Assembly: GCF_002975205.1 (NCBI RefSeq)
Contig: NZ_PCOC01000002.1
Coordinates: 1,739,501-1,803,500, forward strand
DNA: 64,000 nt
Source of the DNA: Ochrobactrum vermis
Lineage (GTDB): Bacteria; Pseudomonadota; Alphaproteobacteria; Rhizobiales; Rhizobiaceae
Direction: 5' to 3'
The notes below the pieces were generated by a model. It worked only from the letters and a program-made list of their open reading frames with translations, was not told the DNA's origin and did not search any database. Shown piece after piece: positions 18,059 through 27,993 of this stretch. The translations under genes were made by a program, and so were the position numbers. Position 1 is the stretch's first letter, and every line of letters starts with the position of its first letter.

Positions 18059-19636
18059 ATGGAGACGGAATTGAACCAGAAGGACGATATCGTCCTCAAG
18101 CTTGAGGATGTTTCCAAGGTCTACTCGGGCATTGTCGCGGTCAAGCGCGCCAATCTTGAGTTACGCCGCGGTTCGGTCAATGTGCTTGTCGGCGAAAACG
18201 GCGCTGGCAAATCCACGCTGATGAAAATCATCGCTGGCGTTGAGCGTCCGACCATGGGGAAGATCATTCTCGATGGCGAGGAAGTGTCATTCGACAATCC
18301 CGCCGACGCGCAGAAGCGCGGCATTGCGATGATCTTTCAGGAACTCAACCTGTTTTCAAACATGACGGTGGCAGAGAATATCTTTGCCACACGCGAGATT
18401 ACACGCGGTTTGCGCGGCATTGATCACAAGGCGCAGGTTGTAAAAGCCAACGAATATCTCGACCGGCTCGATGCAGGCATCAGTGCAAATACGCTCGTCG
18501 CCGATCTGCCGATTGGTCAGCAGCAGCTTGTCGAAATCGCAAAGGCAATCTCGATTGATGCACGCATCGTCATTATGGACGAGCCGACATCCGCACTTTC
18601 TGCAGCCGAAGTCGACATTCTTTTCAAGGTGATCGCCGAGCTGAAAAGTCAGGGTGTGGCAATCGTCTATATTTCGCATCGTCTCGAAGAACTGATGCGG
18701 ATCGGCGATTACATCACGGTTCTGCGTGACGGAAAAATCACCGGCCAGGAAGAGATCAAGAATATCGATACGCAATGGATCGTGCGTTCGATGATCGGCT
18801 CCGATGCCAAGGATTTTGCCAAGCCTGTGACCCACAAGGTCGGCGGGGAACGGTTTCGCGCTGAAAACATCACCCTGCCCCGCCCAACCGGCGGGCTGGC
18901 AGTCGATGATGTATCGCTGACCGTGCGCGCAGGTGAAGTTCTGGGCATTTACGGCCTTATGGGCGCGGGGCGCTCCGAGTTTTTCGAATGCGTCATGGGC
19001 CAGCATGGGCATTCCACCGGTAGGATCTATATTGATGGCGAGCAAGTGAAGGAGCGCGATACGACCCGTCGCATCCGGCGTGGCCTTGCCCTGATACCGG
19101 AAGATCGCCAGCGCGAAGGTCTGGTGCAGATTTTGTCGATTGCCAGCAATCTGACACTGGCAAGTCTCGACCGTCTGGCTCGCTTCTTCCACATCACGCC
19201 AAAGCGTGAAAAGCAGGCCATTCAACAGGCAATCAAAGACCTTTCGATCAAGGCACCGAACCCCGAATTCGAAGTCACTTCGATGTCAGGCGGCAATCAG
19301 CAAAAGGTTGTCATCGGCAAGGCGCTGATGACCAATCCGAAAGTTCTTCTGATGGACGAGCCATCGCGCGGCATCGATGTCGGTGCGAAGGCCGATGTCT
19401 TCCGCACCATGCGCAGGCTTGCTGCCGAAGGTCTCTCCATTCTCTTTTCAACCTCTGATCTGGAAGAAGTCATGGCGCTCTCCGATCGCATCGCGGTGCT
19501 CAGCAACGGAAAGCTGATTGCCATATTCGACCGCGATAAAGCGACGGAAGCCGACATTGTTGCCGCATCGGCCAAGGGCCACGGGCACACACATGACAAC
19601 GACCACAACAAACAAACAAGGGAACTCGCGTCATGA
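18059..19636 (+). CDS. Ribose-type ABC transporter ATPase (RbsA family), second importer
   Basis: 525 residues, two nucleotide-binding domains. The first has [13 protein letters not shown] and IVIMDEPTSALS; the second has [22 protein letters not shown] and [16 protein letters not shown]. The C-terminus is rich in His and Asp (GHGHTHDNDHNK), an unusual tail that could bind metal or simply be a flexible end. It overlaps the permease by 4 bp. It powers the importer encoded with the apiose-type enzymes. Confidence 0.88.
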   Translation: METELNQKDDIVLKLEDVSKVYSGIVAVKRANLELRRGSVNVLVGENGAGKSTLMKIIAGVERPTMGKIILDGEEVSFDNPADAQKRGIAMIFQELNLFSNMTVAENIFATREITRGLRGIDHKAQVVKANEYLDRLDAGISANTLVADLPIGQQQLVEIAKAISIDARIVIMDEPTSALSAAEVDILFKVIAELKSQGVAIVYISHRLEELMRIGDYITVLRDGKITGQEEIKNIDTQWIVRSMIGSDAKDFAKPVTHKVGGERFRAENITLPRPTGGLAVDDVSLTVRAGEVLGIYGLMGAGRSEFFECVMGQHGHSTGRIYIDGEQVKERDTTRRIRRGLALIPEDRQREGLVQILSIASNLTLASLDRLARFFHITPKREKQAIQQAIKDLSIKAPNPEFEVTSMSGGNQQKVVIGKALMTNPKVLLMDEPSRGIDVGAKADVFRTMRRLAAEGLSILFSTSDLEEVMALSDRIAVLSNGKLIAIFDRDKATEADIVAASAKGHGHTHDNDHNKQTRELAS

Positions 19637-20700
19637 CAGCCAACACAACGGCGGCGGCCACTGACTCAACCTTTAACAGCGGCACGGCCCTGCTGACGCT
19701 GATGAAACTGAGAACCTTCATCGCGCTTTTCGCTGTGTTCATCTTCTTCTCATTCGCAGCGCCCAATTTCCTTTCTGCCGCCAACCTGATCCTGATGTCG
19801 AAGCACGTCGCCCTTAACGCATTCCTTGCAATGGGCATGACCTTCGTCATCATCACAGGCGGCATCGACCTTTCGGTCGGCTCCATTGTCGGGCTTTGCG
19901 GCATGGTTGCCGGTGGTCTGTTGATCTATGGCATTGACCTTGGCATCGGCTATACGATCTATTTCAACATCATTGAAATCTCGCTGATCACACTGGCTGT
20001 GGGTGTCGCAGTCGGCTTCATAAACGGGCTATTGATAACCAAACTGAATGTTGCGCCCTTCATCGCGACACTCGGCACGCTTTATGTAGCGCGAGGCCTG
20101 GCACTTCTGTCGTCGGATGGCCAAACCTTCCCGAACCTTGTAGGCCGTGAAGACCTGGGCACAACCGGCTTCGCCTTCCTCGGATCAGGCAGCATTCTCG
20201 GTCTTCCAGTTTCGATCTGGATTCTGATCGCCGTCGCACTAGCCGCAGCCTATATCGCGCGATACACACCACTTGGTCGCCAGATTTTTGCAGTCGGCGG
20301 CAATGAACGTGCGGCACGCATGTCGGGTATTCGCGTCGATCGCGTAAAGATGTTCGTTTATATGTTTTCGGGCTTCTGTGCGGCGATTGCTGGCCTTATC
20401 ATCTCGTCCGAACTGATGTCGTCGCATCCGGCAACCGGCAACTCGTTCGAGCTGAACGCCATTGCAGCAGCCGTTCTCGGCGGCACTTCGATGTCGGGCG
20501 GACGCGGCACCATTGGCGGCACAATCATCGGTGCATTCGTTATCGGCATTCTCTCCGACGGTCTGGTCATGATGGGTGTATCGTCCTTCTGGCAGATGGT
20601 CATCAAGGGCCTTGTCATCATCATTGCCGTGGTGGTCGATCAGGCACAGCGCCGCCTCCAGCAGCGCGTTACACTCATGCAAATGGCAAAAGCGGGTTAA
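19633..20700 (+). CDS. Ribose-type ABC transporter permease (RbsC family), second importer
   Basis: 355 residues, multi-span membrane protein. The signature IITGGIDLSVGSIVG appears near residue 75-90 and LGGTSMSGGRGTIGG in the last quarter. It starts with ATGA inside the ATPase stop, and the dehydrogenase gene starts 3 bp after its own stop, so importer and enzymes share one transcript. Confidence 0.88.
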   Translation: MTANTTAAATDSTFNSGTALLTLMKLRTFIALFAVFIFFSFAAPNFLSAANLILMSKHVALNAFLAMGMTFVIITGGIDLSVGSIVGLCGMVAGGLLIYGIDLGIGYTIYFNIIEISLITLAVGVAVGFINGLLITKLNVAPFIATLGTLYVARGLALLSSDGQTFPNLVGREDLGTTGFAFLGSGSILGLPVSIWILIAVALAAAYIARYTPLGRQIFAVGGNERAARMSGIRVDRVKMFVYMFSGFCAAIAGLIISSELMSSHPATGNSFELNAIAAAVLGGTSMSGGRGTIGGTIIGAFVIGILSDGLVMMGVSSFWQMVIKGLVIIIAVVVDQAQRRLQQRVTLMQMAKAG

Positions 20701-20702
20701 AA

Positions 20703-21737
20703 ATGGCAGAATTGAATGGCGCTCTGATCGGCTGCGGTTTCTTCGCAATCAACCAGATGCATGCATGGAATGACGTTTCGAGTGCCAAAATCGTGGCAGT
20801 CTGCGACCGCGATCCTGAGCGGTTGAAGATTGTCGGCGACCAGTTTGGGATCGAACGCCGCTACACGGATGCGCAGGCGCTGTTTGCAGATGGCGGCATC
20901 GACTTTGTCGATATCGCCACCACGGTTTCAAGCCATCGCGCTCTGGTGGAACTTGCTGCTGCCCACAAGGTGCCAGCAATCTGCCAGAAGCCTTTTGCCA
21001 AAACGCTTGATGATGCAAAGGCCATGGTGAAGGTCTGCGACGAAGCAGGCATTCCGCTCATGGTGCATGAAAACTTCCGCTGGCAGACGCCTATTCAGGC
21101 GGTGCGCAAGGCACTCGACAGTGGCGTCATCGGCACGCCGTTCTGGGGACGTTTCTCCTTCCGCTCGGGCTTCGACGTGTTTTCCGGGCAGCCATATCTT
21201 GCAGAAGGCGAACGCTTCATCATCGAAGATTTAGGCATTCATACGCTTGATATTGCACGCTTCATTCTGGGCGATGTGACCAGCCTTGTTGCTCGCACAA
21301 AGCGTGTGAACCCGAAGATCAAGGGTGAAGATGTAGCAACCATTCTTATGGATCATGAGAATGGCGCTACTTCCATTGTTGACGTAAGCTATGCCACCAA
21401 GCTCGAAACCGATCCTTTCCCCGAAACGCTCATTGAAATAGACGGCACCGAAGGTTCGATCCGGCTTTATCAGGGTTATCGCCTTGAAGTGATTACGCCG
21501 AACGGCACCACGGTTTCCGACGTTTCGCCAAAACTGCTCTCATGGGCCTCACGTCCTTGGCACAATATTCAGGAAAGCGTTTTTGCCATTCAACAGCATT
21601 GGGTGGACAAGCTGGAAACTCGCGAAGAAACCTCGACATCGGGTGCGGATAATCTAAAGACTTTCGCGCTTGTCGAAGCCGCCTATGACAGTGCCGCAAG
21701 CGGCAATCGCGTCGACATTACGGCGTTGCTCAAATGA
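20703..21737 (+). CDS. apsD: Gfo/Idh/MocA oxidoreductase, probable D-apiose dehydrogenase
   Basis: 344 residues. The N-terminal NAD(P)-binding fold starts LIGCGFFAINQMHAW; the family's EKP motif appears as ICQKPFAKTLDDAKAM; and GIHTLDIARFILGDV supplies the active-site His/Asp region. In apiose operons this enzyme oxidises the sugar to D-apionolactone. It lies directly before the lactonase-like gene, overlapping it by 4 bp. The substrate is assigned from context. Confidence 0.75.
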   Translation: MAELNGALIGCGFFAINQMHAWNDVSSAKIVAVCDRDPERLKIVGDQFGIERRYTDAQALFADGGIDFVDIATTVSSHRALVELAAAHKVPAICQKPFAKTLDDAKAMVKVCDEAGIPLMVHENFRWQTPIQAVRKALDSGVIGTPFWGRFSFRSGFDVFSGQPYLAEGERFIIEDLGIHTLDIARFILGDVTSLVARTKRVNPKIKGEDVATILMDHENGATSIVDVSYATKLETDPFPETLIEIDGTEGSIRLYQGYRLEVITPNGTTVSDVSPKLLSWASRPWHNIQESVFAIQQHWVDKLETREETSTSGADNLKTFALVEAAYDSAASGNRVDITALLK

Positions 21738-23563
21738 GCAACGTCGATCCTTTCCTGCTCTATGGAACGCCAGAAGCCGAAGCTCAGCCAACGCACCTAA
21801 AAGCGGGCTTGCTTGGCCTGGATTTAAGCGACGGCAATCTTCGCACCATCACTTATGACGGCGTCGAAGTTTTGCGCGCGGTCTCCTATCTCGTGCGGGA
21901 TCGAGACTGGGGAACATACAACCCGGAAATCCATGATCTGAATGTCGAGCAAAACGACAGCGGTTTCATTGTCACCTATCAGGCACGTTGCGAAGGCCCG
22001 GATGCGACCCAACTCACCATTGATGTCCGCATTCAGGCAGAGAGTGGCGGTACGCTCACTTTCGATGCCGTAGCGAATACGGCGACAGGCTTTGAAACCA
22101 ACCGGTGCGGCTTTTGCATTCTGCATCCAATCGTCGGCGTGGCGGGCTCACCTGTGAGCATCGAGCATGTCGACGGTACACTTAACAAGACTCGCCTGCC
22201 CGATCTGATTGAACCATGGCAGCCTTTGAAGGACATGCGCGCGATCATCCATGAGGCCATGCCCGGCGTTTCAGCCGAATGCCGCATGGAAGGCGATACG
22301 TTTGAGATGGAAGATCAGCGCAACTGGTCCGATGCATCTTACAAAACCTATGTGCGTCCGCTGGCCTTGCCATGGCCTTACCAGATCGAAGCCGCTAAAC
22401 CCCAGCATCAGCGCATCGTGCTCAACATTTCCGACACACGCGCGGCGACACCAAATAGCACTCAATATGCGGAGCCGGTGGGCATCACGCTTGGTGACGC
22501 AAGCGGCAGAATGCCGAATGTCGGCATTATCATCACACCTGAAGAAGCCAAAGCAAGCCTCGCTGCAATTGATCTGTTGCAGGAAATTGGCCCGCAGGAT
22601 TTGTTATTTCATTATGATCCGCTGGCAGGGCACAAAGGTTTGGCCTTTGCGGATTTTGCTGCCTTGGCTACGAAGCATAGTGGGCGCGTTTCGCTCGAAA
22701 TTGCATTGCCTTGCGCGAAATCGCTCATCGAAGAGACGACTGCAATCGCTTCTGACATGAAAGCGGCTGGCTTTAACCCAGATGCGGTCATTGTTTCACC
22801 GGCTATAGATCGGCAGTCGACACCGCCCGGCAGCGAATGGCTACCCTGCCCCCCGCTTGAAGATGTTTATGCAGCAGCAAGAGCAGCCTTCCCGAATGTG
22901 CGGCTTGGTGGCGGAATGCTGAGCTATTTCACCGAACTTAATCGCAAGCGCATTCCGGGCGAGCTTGTTGATTTCGTCACCCATTGCACCAATCCAATTG
23001 TTCATGCCGCTGATGATCTGAGCGTTATGCAAACACTGGAGGCGCTGCCTTTCATTACCCGTTCGGTGCGCGCGATCTACGGCGACAAACCCTATCGCAT
23101 TGGACCGTCCACCATCCCCATGCGTCAGAATCCTTATGGCAGCCGAACGATGGAAAACCTGAATGGTAAACGCATTGCTATGGCCAATCGTGATCCGCGC
23201 CACAACGGAAACTTCGCAGAAGTGTTTGCTATGGCTTATGCGACACAAATTCTGGATGCAGAACTCGATAATCTCATATTATCGGCACTCACGGGTTCTT
23301 TCGGCCTAAAAGCACAAGAAGGCGAACCGACACCCGCAGGTGGAAAACGTCCGCTTTTCAACACAATAAAAACTTTGGCCGAGCTAGCGGGACAGAAATG
23401 GCAGCAGCTTATCTCGTCACGGCCTGAGCGTGTTCTGGGCTTTGCAACCAAACAAGAACTCTGGCTGATGAATATTACGGCACAGCCTCAAACTGTCAGC
23501 ATCGTCCAGTTCAAGGAGATTATCCTCGCACCCTATTCCGTTCGTAGCTTGAGGCGCTCTTAA
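21734..23563 (+). CDS. apnL: Large probable D-apionolactonase
   Basis: 609 residues, cytoplasmic (no signal peptide). The N-terminal third looks like a beta-sandwich (VRDRDWGTYNPEIHDLNV; RCGFCILHPIVGVAG), the middle like a TIM barrel (LLFHYDPLAGHKGLAFADFA; VRLGGGMLSYFTELNRK), and the end like a small beta domain with LMNITAQPQTVSIVQF. This length and order suggest a glycoside-hydrolase-like scaffold. The lactonase ApnL of apiose pathways is of this size and position, opening apionolactone to apionate. It ends the operon; a terminator follows. Confidence 0.68.
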   Translation: MSNVDPFLLYGTPEAEAQPTHLKAGLLGLDLSDGNLRTITYDGVEVLRAVSYLVRDRDWGTYNPEIHDLNVEQNDSGFIVTYQARCEGPDATQLTIDVRIQAESGGTLTFDAVANTATGFETNRCGFCILHPIVGVAGSPVSIEHVDGTLNKTRLPDLIEPWQPLKDMRAIIHEAMPGVSAECRMEGDTFEMEDQRNWSDASYKTYVRPLALPWPYQIEAAKPQHQRIVLNISDTRAATPNSTQYAEPVGITLGDASGRMPNVGIIITPEEAKASLAAIDLLQEIGPQDLLFHYDPLAGHKGLAFADFAALATKHSGRVSLEIALPCAKSLIEETTAIASDMKAAGFNPDAVIVSPAIDRQSTPPGSEWLPCPPLEDVYAAARAAFPNVRLGGGMLSYFTELNRKRIPGELVDFVTHCTNPIVHAADDLSVMQTLEALPFITRSVRAIYGDKPYRIGPSTIPMRQNPYGSRTMENLNGKRIAMANRDPRHNGNFAEVFAMAYATQILDAELDNLILSALTGSFGLKAQEGEPTPAGGKRPLFNTIKTLAELAGQKWQQLISSRPERVLGFATKQELWLMNITAQPQTVSIVQFKEIILAPYSVRSLRRS

Positions 23564-23621
23564 TTCTAGCCAAGTCGCTGTTACATTCTGGTCAAAGACT
23601 TCTAATCGGAACATTAAATGA

Positions 23622-23656
23622 TTTATGCCCACCAGCAAAAAACTGATGGGCATAAA
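23622..23656. terminator. Bidirectional terminator between apnL and guaA
   Basis: Arms TTTATGCCCA (23622-23631) and TGGGCATAAA (23647-23656) pair perfectly, and an inner CAG/CTG pair extends the stem. AATATTTTT follows on the plus strand; the minus side is also AT-rich. It separates two convergent genes. Confidence 0.8.
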
Positions 23657-23708
23657 ACAATATTTTTCAATGAATTAAATCAAGTCTGGCGCGCTATGCA
23701 GACCCAAA

Positions 23709-25271
23709 TCATTCCCACTCGATGGTGCCGGGCGGCTTCGAGGTCACGTCGTAGACGACGCGGTTGATGCCGCGAACTTCATTGATGATGCGGGTGGCCG
23801 CATTGCCGAGGAAGTTCATATCGTAGTGGTAGAAATCCGCCGTCATGCCGTCTACCGAAGTTACGGCGCGCAGCGCGCAGACGAATTCATAAGTGCGGCC
23901 ATCGCCCATCACGCCAACGGTTTGCACCGGCAACAAAACAGCGAAAGCCTGCCAGATGGCATCGTAGAGGCCAGCCTTGCGGATTTCGTCGAGATAGATC
24001 GCATCGGCTTCGCGCAGGATCTCCAGCTTGTCGCGGGTAATGCCGCCCGGGCAGCGGATGGCAAGGCCCGGACCCGGGAACGGGTGACGGCCAATGAAGC
24101 TGTCCGGCAGGCCGAGTTCCTTGCCGAGCATACGCACTTCGTCCTTGAACAATTCGCGCAGCGGCTCGACGAGCTGCATCTTCATGCGCTCGGGCAGACC
24201 GCCCACATTGTGGTGCGACTTGATCGTGACCGAAGGACCGCCGGTGAACGAAACGCTTTCGATGACATCCGGATAGAGCGTGCCCTGCACGAGGAAATCC
24301 GCGCCGCCGAGCTTCTTGGCTTCTTCCTCGAACACTTCGATGAAGAGACGGCCAATCGTCTTGCGCTTCTTTTCCGGATCGCTTTCGCCTTCCAGCTCGC
24401 CGATGAAACGGTCGGCTGCATCCACCAGGATCAGCGGAAGGTTATAATGTTCGCGGAACATTTCCACGACCTGCTGCGCCTCGTTTTTGCGCATCAGACC
24501 GTGATCGACGAGAATGCAAGTCAGCTGGTCGCCAATGGCTTCATGCGCCAGAAGGGCCGCAACGGACGAATCCACACCGCCGGAAAGAGCGCAGATAACC
24601 TTGCCGCTGCCGACCTGCTTGCGAATTGCCTCTACGGCCTGTTCGCGATAGGCGCCCATCGTCCAGCCTGGCTTCACGCCGACGATGCGATGAACGAAAT
24701 TCTGCAAGAGCTTCGCGCCATCCGGCGTATGCACGACTTCCGGGTGGAACTGCACGCCGTAATATTTGCGCTTTTCATCGGCGATGGCCGCGAAAGGTGC
24801 GTTCGGCGAAGTGCCTATGATGGTGAAACCGTCGGGAAGCGAGGTGACGCGGTCACCATGGCTCATCCAGACCTGATGGCGGGTGCCCTTGGCCCAGATG
24901 CCTGCGAAAAGCGGGCTGTCTTCTTGCACGTCGAGGAAGGCGCGACCGAATTCGCGGTCATGGCCGCTTTCGACCTTGCCGCCCAGCTGGGCGCACATGG
25001 TCTGTTCGCCATAGCAGATGCCGAGAACCGGAATGCCTTGGTCGAAGACCGCCTGCGGTGCGCGCGGCGAACCAATGTCGGTCGTCGAATGCGGGCTGCC
25101 CGAGAGGATGACGCCTTTTGGCTTCAACCGCTTGAATGCCTCTTCCGCAGACTGGAACGGGACGATTTCGCAATAGACATTGGCTTCGCGTACACGTCGC
25201 GCAATTAGCTGCGTGACTTGGCTGCCAAAGTCGATGATGAGGATTGTGTCAGGATGTGCCGTGGTGCTCAT
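23709..25271 (-). CDS. guaA: GMP synthase (glutamine-hydrolysing)
   Basis: 520 residues from the ATG at 25271 ([20 protein letters not shown]). The class I glutamine amidotransferase domain has the nucleophile in [15 protein letters not shown] and the His-Glu pair in [12 protein letters not shown]. The ATP pyrophosphatase P-loop is [12 protein letters not shown]; the C-terminal dimerisation domain ends KPPGTIEWE. It converts XMP to GMP. guaB, the preceding step, lies about 5 kb away in the same orientation but in a separate unit. A possible promoter is noted at 25309-25337. Confidence 0.97.
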   Translation of the reverse strand: MSTTAHPDTILIIDFGSQVTQLIARRVREANVYCEIVPFQSAEEAFKRLKPKGVILSGSPHSTTDIGSPRAPQAVFDQGIPVLGICYGEQTMCAQLGGKVESGHDREFGRAFLDVQEDSPLFAGIWAKGTRHQVWMSHGDRVTSLPDGFTIIGTSPNAPFAAIADEKRKYYGVQFHPEVVHTPDGAKLLQNFVHRIVGVKPGWTMGAYREQAVEAIRKQVGSGKVICALSGGVDSSVAALLAHEAIGDQLTCILVDHGLMRKNEAQQVVEMFREHYNLPLILVDAADRFIGELEGESDPEKKRKTIGRLFIEVFEEEAKKLGGADFLVQGTLYPDVIESVSFTGGPSVTIKSHHNVGGLPERMKMQLVEPLRELFKDEVRMLGKELGLPDSFIGRHPFPGPGLAIRCPGGITRDKLEILREADAIYLDEIRKAGLYDAIWQAFAVLLPVQTVGVMGDGRTYEFVCALRAVTSVDGMTADFYHYDMNFLGNAATRIINEVRGINRVVYDVTSKPPGTIEWE

Positions 25272-25308
25272 GTGCAGCATCTATTTAAAAAGTGACCGGG
25301 ATGCAATG

Positions 25309-25337
25309 GCTATATGGGGTATCGACGTCGTGCTCAA
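25309..25337 (-). promoter_or_regulatory. Possible sigma-70 promoter of guaA
   Basis: On the minus strand, TTGAGC (25337-25332) and TATAGC (25314-25309) are separated by 17 bp and lie about 40 bp before the guaA start. The match is moderate and only the spacing and position support it. Confidence 0.35.
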
Positions 25338-25360
25338 CAAGTGCATTGTCAAAAAAGGGC

Positions 25361-26011
25361 CTATACTGACACACTGTTGTCAGGAGCAAACAGGAGTCCG
25401 TTGGCGATTGCGCCTTCTAATCGCTCGACGGCATTAGCCAGCTTCTCATCGATAATATGCAGATACTGAGTCCAGTCCCCTACGTGCTGCAATTCGCTTG
25501 CACCATCGGAAATACCGCGGAGACCTACAAGCGGAACTCCTGCAAGCTGGCATGCACGCAGACAGGCATATGTTTCCATATCGACCATATCTGCCTCAAT
25601 TGACGCATAGGCCTTACCGGAAATGATATTTGCGCCCGTCGAAAGCGAAGCGGCGGCGACTCCCGGCACGGATATCGGGAGCTCAATCACTCTGGGCAGG
25701 TCAAGAAAAGGCGTTGTGCCTTTTTCAAACCCAAGTGGCGAAGCATCCATGTCGCGATACGATACACATGACGCCTGAAACACTTCGGCTTGTGGCAATT
25801 TTGCTGAGCCTGCAGAGCCAAGTGAAACCACGAGGTCAGGCTTTTCGCCCGCCTGCACCATACTTGCAAGAGCATAGGCAAGATTGGCGGCGGCTTCGAC
25901 CGGTCCTACCCCCGTCATGAGTGGTGTAAAGAGTTTCGCCAGATGACGCCCATATTCGGCATCGACAGCCATAACGTAAAGCAGGCGCTTTCCGGCGACA
26001 GTTTTCATCAT
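25361..26011 (-). CDS. mtnN: 5'-methylthioadenosine/S-adenosylhomocysteine nucleosidase family
   Basis: 216 residues of the PNP/UDP phosphorylase superfamily. VVSLGSAGSAKL, the purine/ribose-binding DMVDMETYACLRAC (with the conserved Glu) and LRGISDGAS (catalytic Asp) are visible. It hydrolyses MTA or SAH to adenine and a thioribose product in methionine salvage. The start overlaps the end of the thioesterase gene by 4 bp. Length is near the family norm (~230). A related nucleosidase specificity is possible. Confidence 0.82.
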   Translation of the reverse strand: MMKTVAGKRLLYVMAVDAEYGRHLAKLFTPLMTGVGPVEAAANLAYALASMVQAGEKPDLVVSLGSAGSAKLPQAEVFQASCVSYRDMDASPLGFEKGTTPFLDLPRVIELPISVPGVAAASLSTGANIISGKAYASIEADMVDMETYACLRACQLAGVPLVGLRGISDGASELQHVGDWTQYLHIIDEKLANAVERLEGAIANGLLFAPDNSVSV

Positions 26012-26463
26012 CCCTGCAGGCCTTTTCTGTCCTGCACGACCATCATTGTTCCGGTCATGGTTGCTATGAGGCGCACTTCCGTGTCGGTAACCGCGAATGC
26101 CTGCCCGTCGCTGACCATGATCGTGCGGCCGGGCTTGGTGACCTCGCCGCGAAACAGGAACCGTTCCCCCTTGCCGGGTGCCAACAGATTTACCTTGAAT
26201 TCGATAGTCAGCACGGCGGCATCGGACGGCATCAGCGTCAGTGCCGCATATCCACAGGCGGAATCGAGCGCAGCAGAAATCATGCCAGCATGGAGAATGC
26301 CGTGCTGTTGCGTTAGTTCCTCGCGAAACGGCATCTCGACTTCCACGATACCGGGCTCACAACGTGTCAGTTCTGCGCCGATGAGTTTCATGGCAGCCTG
26401 CCGCCCGAAACTTTCCTCGATGCGTTCCTTGAAATCCGGTTCGGCTATGCGATGCGCTGACAT
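26008..26463 (-). CDS. PaaI-type hotdog-fold thioesterase
   Basis: 151 residues. QQHGILHAGMISAALDSACG is the hotdog helix with the HGG-like motif and the Asp/Ser residues used by PaaI thioesterases; VLTIEFKVNLLAPGKGERF is the following strand pair. It probably hydrolyses an acyl- or aryl-CoA in the cytoplasm. It is the first gene of a two-gene unit with the nucleosidase (ATGA overlap). The substrate is unknown. Confidence 0.82.
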   Translation of the reverse strand: MSAHRIAEPDFKERIEESFGRQAAMKLIGAELTRCEPGIVEVEMPFREELTQQHGILHAGMISAALDSACGYAALTLMPSDAAVLTIEFKVNLLAPGKGERFLFRGEVTKPGRTIMVSDGQAFAVTDTEVRLIATMTGTMMVVQDRKGLQG

Positions 26464-26479
26464 TTATTCCCCGATGTCT

Positions 26480-26585
26480 TGGAGCATTTCCAGCAAACGT
26501 GCGTAGCGGTTTTGCGTAGGATAATACTTAAAAACAATTAGATAGAGCGGGTCCACGATTCCATTTTAACCGGAACCGCCCTAAG
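26480..26585 (+). repeat. Intergenic ~105-bp repeat, copy 1 (Brucella-type short repeat)
   Basis: The element runs from TTGGAGCATTTCC to GGAACCGCCCTAAG. Aligned by eye with the reverse complement of 37138-37245 it shares blocks such as CGGTTTT, AAAACAA, AGCG and GATTC-AT, and ends in GAGC/CTAAG. Length and form fit the short palindromic repeats of Brucella (Bru-RS). On the minus strand the CTTAG end supplies the TAG stop of rsmB. Confidence 0.65.
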
Positions 26586-27870
26586 TCGCTTTCTTCATGA
26601 CGCTTACATAAAACCCGTCCGTGCCGGTGGACAATGGGGAAAATACACTACCATGCGACGGAAACACCGGTTCTGCGCCATCGGCATCCGTGACGACCGA
26701 CTGCCACAAGGCTTGCGAAGGCATTTCCGTGAAATCGGGATTGTCGGCCAGAAAGCGCGCAACCTGCCGCGTGTTTTCCTCTACGAACAGCGAACAGGTG
26801 ACATAGGCTAGCCGCCCGCCCGGCTTCACATAATGCTTGGCCGCCTCCAGCACTTCTAGCTGGTCCTGAACCCGGCGCTCCAGCTGCTGGTCGTTAAGAC
26901 GCCACTTCGCATCGGGGCGGCGGCGCCATGTGCCGGAACCCGTGCAAGGCGCATCGGTTAGCACGAGGTCCATCTGACCCGTGAGCGGGTCGAGTGCATC
27001 AATATTTCCATGCACCTGCGTATTGCGCACTCCTGCGCGCTGCAATCGCTCATGCATGGGCGAAAGCCGCGCACGTTCCGCATCATAAGCGTGCACCTGC
27101 CCCTTGTTCTGCATTGCTGCTGCAAGCGCCAGCGTCTTACCGCCCGCACCCGCGCAATAGTCAAGTACCTGCTGGCCTGGCTTTGCACCAGCAAAAAGCG
27201 CGGCGAGCTGCGAGCCCAGATCCTGCACCTCGAACCAGCCATCAAGAAAGGCCTGTTCGCCCTGCACATTCGGATGACGGCCCAGCGCTTCAATCGGCGG
27301 AATGCGCAATGCCTGTGCCAGAAATGGCGCAGGGGCAGCGCCCGCCTTTTCCAAGGCTGCGAGCGTTTGTTCAGGCTTCGCTTTCAGGCTGTTGACGCGC
27401 AGATCGACTGGCGGGCGGGTGGCAAGCGCCTTGCCTTCCTCGACCCAGCGCGCACCGAAAAGCTCCTGAAGCGAAGCAGCGCACCATTCCGGCACGTCGG
27501 CCTGAACATAGTCGGGCGCGCCAGCAATATCGCGGCTTTCCCACGCGACACGACGCGCCTGCTCCAGCGTTTCCGGCGCAAACTTGTCGCCGTCCAGCGC
27601 CGCGTCGATGGCTACGATATCCATGCCGCCATCAGCCAGTAGAGCGCCGAATGCCAAAGCGCGTGCATCATCAGCGTCCATGCGCCATGCAATGGACAGC
27701 TTACGACGCAGCGCGTCATAGACGATATTGCCGATCACAGCGCGGTCGCCTGCGCCTGCGAAACGATGGGAAGCGCCCCAATCCTTCAGCACGTCTGAAG
27801 CCGGGCGCGTCCCTGCTTCAATCTCGCCTAAAACCTCGATAGCCGCCTGCAAACGTCCGCCAAGCCGCAT
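26581..27870 (-). CDS. rsmB: 16S rRNA m5C methyltransferase, RsmB/NOL1-NOP2-Sun family
   Basis: 429 residues from ATG 27870, preceded by GGAG and beginning RLGGRLQAAIEVLGEI; upstream in-frame codons lack a good site. The SAM-binding region is VLDYCAGAGGKTLALAAAMQ; the two catalytic cysteines sit in TDAPCTGSGTWRRRPD and VTCSLFVEEN. The N-terminal NusB-like helical part is present, which suits RsmB (C967 of 16S rRNA). The stop codon TAG belongs to the end of an intergenic repeat. Confidence 0.88.
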   Translation of the reverse strand: MRLGGRLQAAIEVLGEIEAGTRPASDVLKDWGASHRFAGAGDRAVIGNIVYDALRRKLSIAWRMDADDARALAFGALLADGGMDIVAIDAALDGDKFAPETLEQARRVAWESRDIAGAPDYVQADVPEWCAASLQELFGARWVEEGKALATRPPVDLRVNSLKAKPEQTLAALEKAGAAPAPFLAQALRIPPIEALGRHPNVQGEQAFLDGWFEVQDLGSQLAALFAGAKPGQQVLDYCAGAGGKTLALAAAMQNKGQVHAYDAERARLSPMHERLQRAGVRNTQVHGNIDALDPLTGQMDLVLTDAPCTGSGTWRRRPDAKWRLNDQQLERRVQDQLEVLEAAKHYVKPGGRLAYVTCSLFVEENTRQVARFLADNPDFTEMPSQALWQSVVTDADGAEPVFPSHGSVFSPLSTGTDGFYVSVMKKAT

Positions 27871-27937
27871 TGTGTCTCCTTCTCGAATGCCTGCTCGGGC
27901 ATAGCCTTCATTACAGGGAAAAGGCAATCGGCAAATC

Positions 27938-27975
27938 AAAACAAAAAGCCGGAGCGGCAAGCTCCGGCTTTCTTT
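27938..27975 (-). terminator. Terminator of katA
   Basis: Arms AAAGCCGGAGC (27945-27955) and GCTCCGGCTTT (27961-27971) form an 11-bp stem with a GGCAA loop. Read on the minus strand the stem is followed by TTTTTGTTTTG, a good U tract, 23 bp after the catalase stop. Confidence 0.88.
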
Positions 27976-27993
27976 CAAGCTTTTAAAGACGGA

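Noticed and set aside
23826..25208. 460-codon open frame antisense to guaA
   Set aside because: guaA is complete and unmistakable; the opposite frame has no ribosome site or recognisable motif.
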